Positions 25,197 through 33,908 of a DNA stretch of 64,000 nucleotides are shown here, one piece after another; the first letter of the stretch is position 1; the number at the start of each line of letters is the position of its first letter. The DNA comes from JAHECQ01 sp047638695. Lineage in GTDB: Bacteria > Actinomycetota > Acidimicrobiia > Acidimicrobiales > SZUA-35. The stretch spans positions 1-64,000 of the forward strand of contig JBLINY010000003.1 of assembly GCA_047638695.1 (NCBI GenBank), written 5' to 3'. The translations under genes and the position numbers were made by a program. Under the pieces are notes generated by a model that saw only the letters and a program-made list of their open reading frames with translations, did no database searches and was not told where the DNA came from.

Positions 25197-27587
25197 TCAC
25201 TGGTTCACCCGCACGACGGTTGAGGTCGTTGGGCCCTTGCTCACGACGATCTGTACCGGCATGCGTTCGGCCAAGGCTTCGATATGGGTGACGATGCCGA
25301 CCAGCCGGCCGCCGGATGAAAGTTCCTCGATGGCGCTGGCGACGACGTCGAGGGTTTCGCCATCGAGGGTGCCGAATCCCTCGTCGAGGAACATCGAGCC
25401 CAAGCGCGGCGCATCGACCGATGCAAGCTCGCTGATCGAGTCGGCCAGAGCGAGGGCCAAGGCGAGGGAGGCAAGGAAGGTCTCGCCGCCTGAGAGCGTG
25501 CGAACATCACGCTGCTCGTCGGCGTTGCGATGATCGAGAATTTTGAACACCCCGTCGTCGGAAGCCAGTGAGTATTGGCCGGCCGACAGTTCGCGAAGTC
25601 TCACTGTGGCCCGGGCCACCAAATCGTCCAGCGCCTCGCTGAGCAACCATCGCTCGAAGCCCTTCGCACCGAGATGTTGACCGAGTGCGTCGTTGACTTG
25701 CTTCGATTCGCGCAGGGCTGCGATCTCCGATCGCCAGTCTTCGAGTTCGTCGAGGCGAGCCACTGTCTGCTCGATGTCAGCGGCAACCCTGGCCTGTTCG
25801 CGAACCAACTGCTCGGGTAGTGACTCGGGGGTTGGGTCGAGACCGAGCGGCGTCGCTTCAATCGCCAGCTCCTCGAGCGACCGCGTCTTTTCGTTCTTCC
25901 CCTCGGTTCCCGCTTCGAAAACAGACGCCCGCGCCTGGCGGCGCTGTTCGCCGATGTCGTCGGCCCAGGTCTGCAGCGCCGACCAGTCGTCAGAGAGCGA
26001 CTCTCCAGCAGGGGCAGGCGGCTCGAGAGTGGCCACTCGATCGCGCTGGCTACCGAAGGCGAAACGCTGCTGACGCTCCCCTTCCTCGGCCTTGTTCACC
26101 CCAGCTTCGGCGGCCCGAACGACAGCCTCCAGCTTGCGAGCCGCCTCCGTGAGTTCAACCACACGATCGGCAGCGTCGATGGCCCGGCTAAGTGCTTCTT
26201 TCAGGTCGGCGGGTACGTCGGCCAGCGCGACCTCGGCCTGGGCATGAGTCTTTCGTTTCTCGTCCAATCGAACTTCGGTACGGGAAAGGGTTGTACCGGC
26301 CACGTTTGCCATCGATCGCAGCTGCTTGTTCGCCTGTTCAGCCTCGGCCCAGGTGGCCTCGGCCGCTGCGAGTTCAGCTGACGGGTCATGATCGGGCACA
26401 GCGCCGACCTCTTGGCGACACACGGGACAGGCCTCGCCGACAACAAGTGTCGAGATCCAGTCGGCGGCCCGGCTACCGAGACGGGCCGTATCACGCGCCG
26501 CGACCGCAACCTGAAGCGATTCGTCGGCGTCGGCAACAGCAGCCTCGGCCGAAGCCAAAGCGGCGCGGGCCACGGCCGACTCGGCAACCAGGGCCGTCAT
26601 CTCGTAGCCCAATTCGGCGAGCTGCTTCGACGCGACGATCTGGGCCTGAAGTCGGGCGACGTCACCCGCTGACTCAGCCGAGACTCGGGCCTCATCGAGC
26701 GCCGAGCGGGCGTCGTCTAGTCCGGTGCGCCCTTGTTCGAGGCCTTCTCGGAGCCGTTCCAACTCAGAGCTGTCGGTCGCTATATGGGCCGGCAGCTCGA
26801 CGGATGCCAGCTTCTCGAGATCGGCATCGACCGTTGACAGCTCGGTACGTAGCTCGACCAGCCGTTGTTCGATCTGGTCGATCGACTTCAGTCGCGGGAC
26901 GGCAAAGCGACCCAGCTCGGAAAGTGCGTCGGCCCGCTTCTGGTGATCGGCCAGCACCGTCGGGCTGATGTGGGCGTAGCGGGACAGCTGTCCTTCAAAA
27001 ACAACGGCCTTCTGTTCGGCCTCGCTGGCCAGCCTGCGGGCCCGGGCACCCATCTGGCTGTAGATCTCGATATCGAGCAAACGTCGTAGGAGTTTCTGCC
27101 GGCTGGCCGGGTCGTCCTTCAGAAACTGAGCGAACAAGCCCTGGGGAAGGACGACCGTACGAGTGAACTGGTTGAAATCGAGGCCGAGCAGTGCTTCGAC
27201 CGCGTCGGTGAGTTCCTTGGCGCCGGATGCGAGCACAGGTGACTCGTCGTCCGTGGCCTCAGCCAACTCGAGCCGGGCTTCCCTGGTCGTTGCCCCCGTC
27301 TTGGTGCGACGCACGATTCGCACCGCGATATACGTGCGACCGTTCAGCTCGAAGTCGAGCCGCACCCGGGCTTGGTTCGCGGCCTGGTTGATGACGGGAG
27401 CGACCAATCGCGCGTCGTCATAGCGCGAGACCGAGCCGTACAGTGCGAACGTGATGGCATCGATGATGCTCGACTTGCCCGAGCCGGTGGGACCGACGAA
27501 GGCCACGAGATCGGCATCGCCAAAGTCAATTTCGGTGGGTTCACTGAACGTCGAGAACCCCTCGAGCTCGACCCGCAGAGGTCTCAC
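25197..27587 (-). CDS. sbcC: SbcC/Rad50-type SMC-like ATPase
   Basis: 796 residues. Walker A GPTGSGKSS at 32-40, a coiled-coil middle broken by the zinc hook CPVC (387-390), then signature LSGGE (698-702) and Walker B MFLDEGFGTLD (732-742). With SbcD it forms an ATP-driven nuclease that cuts hairpins and protein-blocked ends. It is shorter than E. coli SbcC (about 1050), so the arms are short. GTG start at 27587 overlaps the sbcD stop (GTGA). Confidence 0.93.
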   Translation of the reverse strand: MRPLRVELEGFSTFSEPTEIDFGDADLVAFVGPTGSGKSSIIDAITFALYGSVSRYDDARLVAPVINQAANQARVRLDFELNGRTYIAVRIVRRTKTGATTREARLELAEATDDESPVLASGAKELTDAVEALLGLDFNQFTRTVVLPQGLFAQFLKDDPASRQKLLRRLLDIEIYSQMGARARRLASEAEQKAVVFEGQLSRYAHISPTVLADHQKRADALSELGRFAVPRLKSIDQIEQRLVELRTELSTVDADLEKLASVELPAHIATDSSELERLREGLEQGRTGLDDARSALDEARVSAESAGDVARLQAQIVASKQLAELGYEMTALVAESAVARAALASAEAAVADADESLQVAVAARDTARLGSRAADWISTLVVGEACPVCRQEVGAVPDHDPSAELAAAEATWAEAEQANKQLRSMANVAGTTLSRTEVRLDEKRKTHAQAEVALADVPADLKEALSRAIDAADRVVELTEAARKLEAVVRAAEAGVNKAEEGERQQRFAFGSQRDRVATLEPPAPAGESLSDDWSALQTWADDIGEQRRQARASVFEAGTEGKNEKTRSLEELAIEATPLGLDPTPESLPEQLVREQARVAADIEQTVARLDELEDWRSEIAALRESKQVNDALGQHLGAKGFERWLLSEALDDLVARATVRLRELSAGQYSLASDDGVFKILDHRNADEQRDVRTLSGGETFLASLALALALADSISELASVDAPRLGSMFLDEGFGTLDGETLDVVASAIEELSSGGRLVGIVTHIEALAERMPVQIVVSKGPTTSTVVRVNQ

Positions 27588-28744
27588 GTCTCGACCTCCT
27601 GGAGATGCGAAGCATCCTCGAGCAAGGTGGCAAACCCCTGCGACAGGCGAGCATCGACAACTTCACTGTCGGCCAAGTAGTCGTTGAATAGCTCGACGGG
27701 TGACCGACCATCACGCCGCTTCGCCTGGCGGCCCACGGTTGGACGGTCGAAGTCGACGGTGACGTCGACGACACCGTCGCCGAGCATTTCGCGCACGTCG
27801 TCGGCCAGACCGGGCCGAGACGGCTCGTTCACCCGCACCCGCAACCAGTCGTCGCCAACGGTGGCCGCTAGCGGACGCAGCTGCTCGAGACTGCCGGCAA
27901 TCGTGCGCAATCCTCGGCCAGCGGTGAGCGGTACCGCCCGTACTTTGGCTGGCAACCCGACCTCAACATCAACGATGTTCACCTGCTTGGTCTGTTGTTC
28001 TTCTCCGAAATCGAGCTGCAGGGGTGAGCCGCTGTAGTGCATCGCCGTTGCCCCTTTTACCGCCTGGGGTCGGTGCAGATGGCCCAAGGCGACATAGCTG
28101 GCCGTGGCCGGAAAGGCGATAGCGGGCAGCGAGTACTCATCGACCAGGTGGGCGGCTCGTTCGCCGCCACCTACAGCTCCGCCTTGGACGAATGCGTGCG
28201 CCACCACGAGATTGATCGCATCTCCGCTGAAACCCGACGTAAGGGCGGCAACGACCTGTCGGAGCCGGTCGCTGTATGTCTGGGCCAGCTCGTAGGCGGC
28301 ATCGTTCATCAGCTGCTCGGCTCGCACGATTCCTCGCTGTGAAACGAACGGCAAGAGGGCAATACGGACGGGCGTGCCGTCGGTTAGGGCGAATTCGATA
28401 ACACCGCCATCAGCCGGGCCGACCGGCGTGGTGAGCATGGTGACCCGACCCAGCCGCAGCAGCGGGGCCACGGCTTCGAGCCGGCGCGGATTGTCGTGAT
28501 TACCCGCGACCGCCACAACCGGGGCGATACCGGCCAAACCCAGGAACGCGTCGTACACGATTCCCTCAGCTTCAGGAGAGGGAGCTGCAGTCTCGAACAG
28601 GTCGCCGGCGACGATGATCAGGTCGACCGCCTCGGATTCGGCGATCGAGACGATCTCGGCCAACACCGCTCGGTGTTCATCGGCGCGGCTATGCCCTCGG
28701 ATGGCCTTACCGACGTGCCAATCGGAAGTGTGCAGCAGCCTCAC
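27584..28744 (-). CDS. sbcD: SbcD/Mre11-type exonuclease
   Basis: 386 residues. The calcineurin-like phosphoesterase motifs are complete: SDWHVGK (D8, H10), VAGDLFE, AGNHDNPRR, then a capping and SbcC-binding region. It makes the Mn-dependent nuclease part of the SbcCD complex. GTG start at 28744. It is followed by sbcC with a 4-base overlap and preceded by a small acidic gene and herA. Confidence 0.93.
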   Translation of the reverse strand: MRLLHTSDWHVGKAIRGHSRADEHRAVLAEIVSIAESEAVDLIIVAGDLFETAAPSPEAEGIVYDAFLGLAGIAPVVAVAGNHDNPRRLEAVAPLLRLGRVTMLTTPVGPADGGVIEFALTDGTPVRIALLPFVSQRGIVRAEQLMNDAAYELAQTYSDRLRQVVAALTSGFSGDAINLVVAHAFVQGGAVGGGERAAHLVDEYSLPAIAFPATASYVALGHLHRPQAVKGATAMHYSGSPLQLDFGEEQQTKQVNIVDVEVGLPAKVRAVPLTAGRGLRTIAGSLEQLRPLAATVGDDWLRVRVNEPSRPGLADDVREMLGDGVVDVTVDFDRPTVGRQAKRRDGRSPVELFNDYLADSEVVDARLSQGFATLLEDASHLQEVET

Positions 28745-28803
28745 AACACCCAGACCCTATGCGAGCGCTGTGACAGTCCGACCGATTGTGGCGAGCCCGC
28801 CGA

Positions 28804-29220
28804 TTAGTCGAAGGTGACTTTGAGTTGGGGCTGTCCAATACGGTCGAGGACCGAGTTCAGCACCCGGGCGTCGTCGTCGAATCCGAGGACGTCGGAAATG
28901 TCGCCGTCAGCATCGTCCATGAGCAAGAAGTACTCGACCGCGCCGCGGACAAGCGTCCGCTCGTCGTCACCGAAAACAACTTCAAGGCTCAGCAACGAAT
29001 GCAGGGCAGTGGCAATCTCCTCGGCCGTCTCGAGGTCGGTGCGATGATCGGCCATCTGCTTCACCTGATCGAGATGCATGGCGACGACATCGTCGAGTTC
29101 GAGCAGCTCCTCTGACGACGTCGCCAGGCACAGCCGACGGAACCGTGATTGCTCGTCGGGCTGCAGCAAGGCATCGAGATCGATCGCGGGAACGTCGAGC
29201 GGCTCTGGTTGGTCGGACAC
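28804..29220 (-). CDS. Small acidic protein in the herA-sbcDC cluster
   Basis: 138 residues, very acidic, all helical by appearance. The stretch RGAVEYFLLMDDADGDISDVLGFDDDARVLNSVLDRIG (about 90-130, here only in outline) has a D-x3-GFDDD pattern reminiscent of DUF1232/YkvA proteins, but no membrane helix is present, so the family is not assigned. It sits 18 bases after herA and 59 before sbcD, so it is probably co-expressed with the end-resection genes. Confidence 0.65.
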   Translation of the reverse strand: MSDQPEPLDVPAIDLDALLQPDEQSRFRRLCLATSSEELLELDDVVAMHLDQVKQMADHRTDLETAEEIATALHSLLSLEVVFGDDERTLVRGAVEYFLLMDDADGDISDVLGFDDDARVLNSVLDRIGQPQLKVTFD

Positions 29221-29238
29221 GGCGCCAGTATCGCTTGA

Positions 29239-30945
29239 TCAGGCCAGTCCGGCAAAGGGGTCATCGGCGACACCTGCGGCCGCTGATGGGCTGGCCGCTT
29301 CGGCCGAACGAGTCGCCCATGAGGGAAAGGGAAACTCGACCAGGAGCGGGACCGGCAGCAGCGGTTGGGCCACATACATCGAACCGGGTTTCAGGATGGT
29401 CGAGCGCGCCCGCTGCACCGGCGGCAGAAAGCCGTATTCGTCGCGACGAGACTCGGCCGGGTCGAGGCGGCCGACAATTCGAATGGCCGAGTTGGAAACG
29501 ATCCGTCGCTCGACCTCGCTGGCCGTCTGCTGAGCACCAATGAGAATGATGCCCAACGACCGCCCTCGCTCGGCGACATCCAGCAGGATCTCCTTGATCG
29601 GACTGGATGAATCTCGGGGCGCATACTTATTCAGTTCATCGAGCACGACCAGCTGAAGCGGCTTGGCAATGCCGCTGGCTTCCTTCGCATCGAAGGCTTG
29701 CCGCAACACGACCCCGACCACGAAGCGCTTGGCTCGGTCGTGGAGCGAGTGAATGTCGATGACGGTGACCTGATGGCCATCGAGATCGACGGCGTGCTGA
29801 TCGGCGTTGCCGATGTCAGCCCTGATCAGTTGCTCGACGTGTCGTCGGGCCGAGGCCAACCGCCGAACAAAGGCGTTGATGGTGCCGCCGCCAACGGCGC
29901 GGCCCGTCCACCGCTGGTCGGCGGGTTCATCGGCGTCTTCGGGAATGAGCTTGTCCTCGATGGCGTCGAGCAAATCGCTGAAGGTCCGTATGGTGCGCCC
30001 TTCGAAACTCACCGCGCCATCGCCGGCGGCCGGGAGCTGGGCCAGCTGTGCGGTGACCGACTGGACGACGATGGTGTATTGCTGCCGCTCGTCTTCGGAG
30101 TCGGCGAACAAGAACGGCAGCAGCTGTTGATGGCAGAACTGCTGGATGGTCCAAAAGAAGGGACTTACGCCGAGTGACCGCGAGCCGGTGGCCGGCGTGG
30201 CGTTGGCGTCGCCTTTCCGAGGCGGTGCCAGGATGCCGACGTCTCGGAAGGGCGCCGGTTCCAGGCCCAGTGGCTTGTACCGGTCGGCGGCCTGCTGGTC
30301 GAGCTGGCTGTTGGCGTGATCGAGAAAGAGTAGATCTTCGCCTTTTACGTTGAAGATAAGGGCCTTGGTGTTTGCCGCCTCGGCGCCCAGTACGCCGGAG
30401 TTGAACATGGAATACAGCAGAAACGTGGCGTAGCTGGTCTTGGTGGCCACACCGGAGATTCCAGAGATGTTGATGTGGGCACCCTTGGTGCCATCGATGA
30501 AGTCGAGGTCGAGAAACACCGGCTCATCGTTGCGAGAGAGTCCGGCCGGTAGTCGTCGTTCGACCCCGTCGAACGACAGCGCAACGTCACGTTCAAGATC
30601 TGTTGCCAACCGGACGGCCGCACCCGGCAGCGGCGGAAGCAGGATCTCGGGCTCGAATCGGGTGGGCTGCACCAGAGCCGCCTCACTGACCTCGGCCGGC
30701 AGGATGCCGTCGGCGATCAAGAACACATCGCTCTGGAAGCGCGCCCCCTCATGCCGGGCCCGGACTTGGCTGACCAGGCCGAACATTTGGACGAGCTGTC
30801 CATCGGGCAGGATCCGGTCGACGGCGACGACATCGTCTAGTTGCAACGTGTGCGCTGGGTCGACGGCCACCCAGAACTCCAGCGGTGTCGCATCTTCGAT
30901 CCCGATGACCCGCCCAACCGTTGGCTTCGCCCCAGTCAGCTCCAT
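29239..30945 (-). CDS. herA: HerA-like DNA translocase ATPase
   Basis: 568 residues. The N-terminal part (about 1-100) is a HAS-barrel-like beta domain (GRVIGIEDATPLEFWVAVDP). The RecA/FtsK-like ATPase has Walker A GISGVATKTS (162-171) and Walker B LQLVVLDELNKYAP, then an arginine-finger type region SNSAIRIVGRLDPAE. HerA forms a hexamer that pumps DNA to NurA during end resection. The Walker A ends KTS, as in HerA proteins of this type. It is first in the leftward cluster; the region upstream of it is the repeat- and hairpin-rich gap. Confidence 0.85.
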   Translation of the reverse strand: MELTGAKPTVGRVIGIEDATPLEFWVAVDPAHTLQLDDVVAVDRILPDGQLVQMFGLVSQVRARHEGARFQSDVFLIADGILPAEVSEAALVQPTRFEPEILLPPLPGAAVRLATDLERDVALSFDGVERRLPAGLSRNDEPVFLDLDFIDGTKGAHINISGISGVATKTSYATFLLYSMFNSGVLGAEAANTKALIFNVKGEDLLFLDHANSQLDQQAADRYKPLGLEPAPFRDVGILAPPRKGDANATPATGSRSLGVSPFFWTIQQFCHQQLLPFLFADSEDERQQYTIVVQSVTAQLAQLPAAGDGAVSFEGRTIRTFSDLLDAIEDKLIPEDADEPADQRWTGRAVGGGTINAFVRRLASARRHVEQLIRADIGNADQHAVDLDGHQVTVIDIHSLHDRAKRFVVGVVLRQAFDAKEASGIAKPLQLVVLDELNKYAPRDSSSPIKEILLDVAERGRSLGIILIGAQQTASEVERRIVSNSAIRIVGRLDPAESRRDEYGFLPPVQRARSTILKPGSMYVAQPLLPVPLLVEFPFPSWATRSAEAASPSAAAGVADDPFAGLA

Positions 30946-30987
30946 TCCAGGACGCTACTGCCCCCCAATGACAGTCCCGCCGAGACA

Positions 30988-31141
30988 GGAGCCAGCAAGA
31001 GAACCGTTAGCCAGATCGCCGCAGGCGTGAGGCGACAGCCGAACCAAGCAGCACACCCCGCGTGAGGCTGGCGACGGAGGAGCCAGCAAGAGAACCGTTA
31101 GCCAGATCGCCGCAGGCGTGAGGCGACAGCCGAACCAAGCA
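30988..31141. repeat. Direct repeat of a 63-bp element
   Basis: Identical 63-bp copies at 30988-31050 and 31079-31141, 28 bp apart. Each starts GGAGCCAGCAAGAGAACC, ends CAGCCGAACCAAGCA and contains a short inverted repeat TCGCC...GGCGA. The spacer (31051-31078) also has a related GCGTGAGGCTGGCGACGGA stretch. It lies directly upstream of herA. It looks like a REP-type intergenic element. Confidence 0.9.
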
Positions 31142-31148
31142 AAAGAGT

Positions 31149-31198
31149 AAACACCCCCGGCGCTTTCGGGCTTTCGCCTTCATGCTACGGGGGTGTTT
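31149..31198. terminator. 11-bp perfect stem hairpin, probable bidirectional terminator
   Basis: AAACACCCCCG (31149-31159) pairs perfectly with CGGGGGTGTTT (31188-31198) around a 28-base loop that can itself fold (GGCG with CGCC). The stem ends in TTT on either strand, so it could stop transcription both ways. It lies between the 63-bp repeats and the rest of the gene-free region. Confidence 0.55.
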
Positions 31199-31263
31199 GA
31201 GTCGGTTCGAGCATCCACCCACGTCGATCTCCACGGCAGTACCGTTTCATTCAACGAGTTTCC

Positions 31264-31295
31264 ACTTCCCGTCAGGCCAAGGCTTGGCGGGAAGT
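31264..31295. terminator. Strong hairpin with one G-U pair
   Basis: ACTTCCCGTCA (31264-31274) pairs with TGGCGGGAAGT (31285-31295), loop of ten bases, followed on the plus strand by TTCCGTTTTA. Possibly a terminator for the leftward ABC genes (minus strand) or part of a structured RNA. Confidence 0.45.
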
Positions 31296-31688
31296 TTCCG
31301 TTTTAGCGTCACCGCGGGTTTCCCCGGGTTTGCTGAGGGCCTCGTTCATCACAGCGGTGCTGTTCCAGCTGGTTCCGGGTTGCCCCTTCATCAGCTGATG
31401 CCGTCCCGCTGTCCTCACTCGGACCTCTTACCAGTTCGAGCGGTGGCCAAAGCCTCCGGTCTCCCCGTGGCTCGAACGCCGAAGCGCCGTTGCCGGATGG
31501 GATGTCTTTCCTGGGCAGGCCTTGTTTGTGCCGTTTTCATCTCTTCCGACCAGGTCTGTCACTCGGCCCGAAGGCTTGGTGGGCTTTCCCGGTCTTTCGA
31601 GCTGTTTCGTGCGCTCACTCCGCTTGCTTGTTGGTCATCCAAGTGCCCACGAACCTATGGGTCAAGCGGTTCGTCCGAATCCCCAGGG

Positions 31689-31761
31689 TTGTCCGCAGCA
31701 TTTCTTAGTTGTCCTCAGAATTGGCGATGTTGCCCCCATGTTTGCCCCCAAGTTGTCCACA
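31689..31761 (+). promoter_or_regulatory. Array of five TTGnCCnCA 9-mers (DnaA-box-like), helically phased
   Basis: Same-strand copies at 31689 (TTGTCCGCA), 31709 (TTGTCCTCA), 31730 (TTGCCCCCA), 31742 (TTGCCCCCA) and 31753 (TTGTCCACA). Start-to-start distances are 20, 21, 12 and 11 bases, near whole turns of the helix. TTGTCCACA is the high-GC actinobacterial DnaA box. No dnaA, dnaN or rpmH is near, so this is not the usual oriC place. Alternatives are arm sites of a lost integrase or sites for another protein. Confidence 0.5.
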
Positions 31762-31997
31762 AGCGCCGGCACGCGAGCAGGCGTGTCAGACCATCGGCCG
31801 CCGGGTCGCCAAATTTTGGGCCGAGCCTTGTACTACTCCCTGGAAAGGTTCCGACAATTGGGGGCAGCGGGTTGCAGAAGCAGCTCGCCAAACCACCAAA
31901 ACCGGTTCGGAGCCGGACTCGTACCCATGCTCGGTGGACGGGCTAGTCGAACTCGACCGGTCCGTCCTCCGCGTATGTCTGCTGACTACTCCGACCG

Positions 31998-33908
31998 TCA
32001 GGCGTGGCTGGCCCAGGTGGCGTACATCTCGGCATAGTGACCACCGGCGGCCACCAGCTCATCGTGCGATCCCAGTTCGATCAATCGACCATCGTCGATG
32101 ACCGCAATCCGGTCGGCTCGCATGGCTGTGGCCAGGCGATGAGCAATCACGATGGCGGTGCGGCCTTCGAGAACAACATCGAGCGCCCGCTCGATCACCG
32201 TCTCGCTTCGTAGGTCAAGATTGCTGGTTGCCTCATCCAGCACCAACACTCGTGGTTGGGCCAGAAAGGCTCGGGCCAACGCCAGGAGTTGTCGCTCTCC
32301 TGACGATAAGGACGAGCCCCGTTCGTGGACGACGGAATCAACGCCGTTCGGAAGCCGATCGATGAGTTCGCCAAGGCCAACGGTACGGCAGGCGGCCTCG
32401 ATCTCTTCGCTGCTTGCATCAGGACGACCAAAGGCGATGTTGTCGCCAATCGTTCCGTTGAAGAGGAAGGGCTCTTGCGGAACTACGCCGAGCTGCTGAC
32501 GAAGCGAGAACAGGGTGAGGTTTCTGAGGTCATGGCCGTCGATACGAACCTCGCCCTGGTCGGGGTCGTAGAACCTGGTCACCAGCTTGGCGACCGTCGA
32601 CTTGCCGGCACCGGTTGGGCCAACCACAGCGATCGTCTCGCCGGGCGCAATCTGCAGATCGAGGTTGTGCAGCACTGGCTGTGATGGGTCGTAGCCAAAG
32701 GTCACGCCGCGGAGTTCGATATGCCCGGCGACCGGAGGCAGCGTGGAGGCATCGGCGCGCTCGACGACGCTCGGCTCGGTTAGGAGCAGCCCGCGGAGCT
32801 TGCCGACGGCCGCTTGGCCCTGTTGGTAAGAGTTGTACAGCTGCACGAGCTGTTGGATGGGGGCAAAGAAGGCGGTGAGATATAACAGAAACGCGAAAAG
32901 CTCACCGACGGTCAGACTCCCGTTCAGGACCATCCGGCCGCCAATCAACAGCAGGACGGCTTGGCCCAGAACACCGATGGCCTCGTTGGCTGGCCCGTAG
33001 AAGGCTCCGACGCTCGAGGCGTACACGTTCGCATCTCGGTGCTCGCCGACGACGTTGGCGTGGTTGATCACGTTGTGGTGCCGGCGGTTGCTGGAGGTGA
33101 TCACCCGCATACCGGCGAGACTCTCGGAGAGGTCGGCCAGGACGTCGGCAATACGGTCGCGCACCCGGCCGTAGCCCCGTTCCGAAGCCCCTCGGAACCA
33201 CACGGTCAGCGCCATCATTCCCGGCAATACGACAACCAGCGTGATGAGCGCCAACGTAGGGCTGAGGATCAACATCACGATGGTGATGACGACAAGCGTG
33301 AGGCCCTGGACCGCGAGGTTCACCAGACCGTCCTGGAAGAGGGCAGCGAGAGCGTCGATATCGCTCGTCATCCGGGTCATCAGCCGGCCGGTCTTTTCAC
33401 CGGTGAAGAAGTCGAGCGACTGTCGCTGGAAGTGGGAAAATACCCGCACCCGCAGCTCGTACATGAGCTTCTCACCGAGCCGGCCGGTGTACGCGATGCG
33501 CGCATAGGACGCTGCAGTATTCACCAGCACCGACGCCAGGTATGCCAGGCCGACCAGCCACAACACGTTCGTATTGCGAGGAACGATGGCGCGGTCGATA
33601 CCAATTTGGGTGAGCAACGGACCGGCTTGAAGGGCCAGGGTTTCGATGACCACCAACACCATCGCACCGACAAGTCCTAATCGATGGGGTTCGAGGAACA
33701 CCCGCAGAGTGAAAGGTCGGCGTTCGTAATCTGATTGCGAGAACGCAATGTCGGGGGTTGGATGGTCCGGCTCTTCGGACAGGATCTTCTCGGCCCGCTC
33801 GGCCAGCTCAGTTGGAACGCCGGCGAAAGGCAGACCGGCTGCTGCGCTGGTAGCAGCGGCTGAAGGCCCACCTCCGAACGGCGACCCTGACGGTGCACCC
33901 CAGCTCAT
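31998..33908 (-). CDS. ABC exporter half-transporter, subunit B of heterodimer
   Basis: 636 residues: an N-terminal soluble tail, six membrane helices (about 90-380) and a nucleotide-binding domain. Walker A GPTGAGKST, signature LSSGERQ (unusual E for Q) and Walker B VLVLDEATSNLD with the catalytic Glu. It overlaps the partner gene by 4 bases (33905-33908). The partner has Asp at the catalytic position, so the two form one normal and one degenerate ATP site, as in TM287/288-type heterodimers. The substrate is unknown; drug or lipid export is typical. Confidence 0.9.
   Translation of the reverse strand: MSWGAPSGSPFGGGPSAAATSAAAGLPFAGVPTELAERAEKILSEEPDHPTPDIAFSQSDYERRPFTLRVFLEPHRLGLVGAMVLVVIETLALQAGPLLTQIGIDRAIVPRNTNVLWLVGLAYLASVLVNTAASYARIAYTGRLGEKLMYELRVRVFSHFQRQSLDFFTGEKTGRLMTRMTSDIDALAALFQDGLVNLAVQGLTLVVITIVMLILSPTLALITLVVVLPGMMALTVWFRGASERGYGRVRDRIADVLADLSESLAGMRVITSSNRRHHNVINHANVVGEHRDANVYASSVGAFYGPANEAIGVLGQAVLLLIGGRMVLNGSLTVGELFAFLLYLTAFFAPIQQLVQLYNSYQQGQAAVGKLRGLLLTEPSVVERADASTLPPVAGHIELRGVTFGYDPSQPVLHNLDLQIAPGETIAVVGPTGAGKSTVAKLVTRFYDPDQGEVRIDGHDLRNLTLFSLRQQLGVVPQEPFLFNGTIGDNIAFGRPDASSEEIEAACRTVGLGELIDRLPNGVDSVVHERGSSLSSGERQLLALARAFLAQPRVLVLDEATSNLDLRSETVIERALDVVLEGRTAIVIAHRLATAMRADRIAVIDDGRLIELGSHDELVAAGGHYAEMYATWASHA

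Larger units (their letters stand above)
31199..31997. other. Gene-free region upstream of the cluster, about 0.8 kb
   Basis: No convincing gene on either strand. The open frames here encode Cys-, Ser-, Arg- and Trp-rich sequences without family features and overlap one another. The stretch holds one hairpin (31264-31295) and an array of five DnaA-box-like 9-mers (31689-31761). No tRNA, tmRNA or RNase P RNA signature was seen. It separates the ABC exporter genes from herA, both leftward. Confidence 0.6.

Noticed and set aside
30988..31141. CRISPR array
   Set aside because: Only two 63-bp repeats with one 28-bp spacer, and no cas genes in the window.
31149..31230. Possible tmRNA or RNase P RNA near GTTTGAGTCGGTTCGAGC
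   Set aside because: The T-stem does not pair, and neither a tag reading frame nor the conserved RNase P blocks are found.
31666..31690. tRNA-like T-arm (GGTTCGTCCGAATCCCC)
   Set aside because: The spacing does not give a 7-base T-loop with a paired stem, and no acceptor, D or anticodon arms fold around it.
31182..32037. Open plus-strand frames of 171-254 codons in the gene-free region
   Set aside because: Their products are rich in Cys, Ser, Arg and Trp, overlap in several frames, show no family feature and run into the ABC gene on the other strand.
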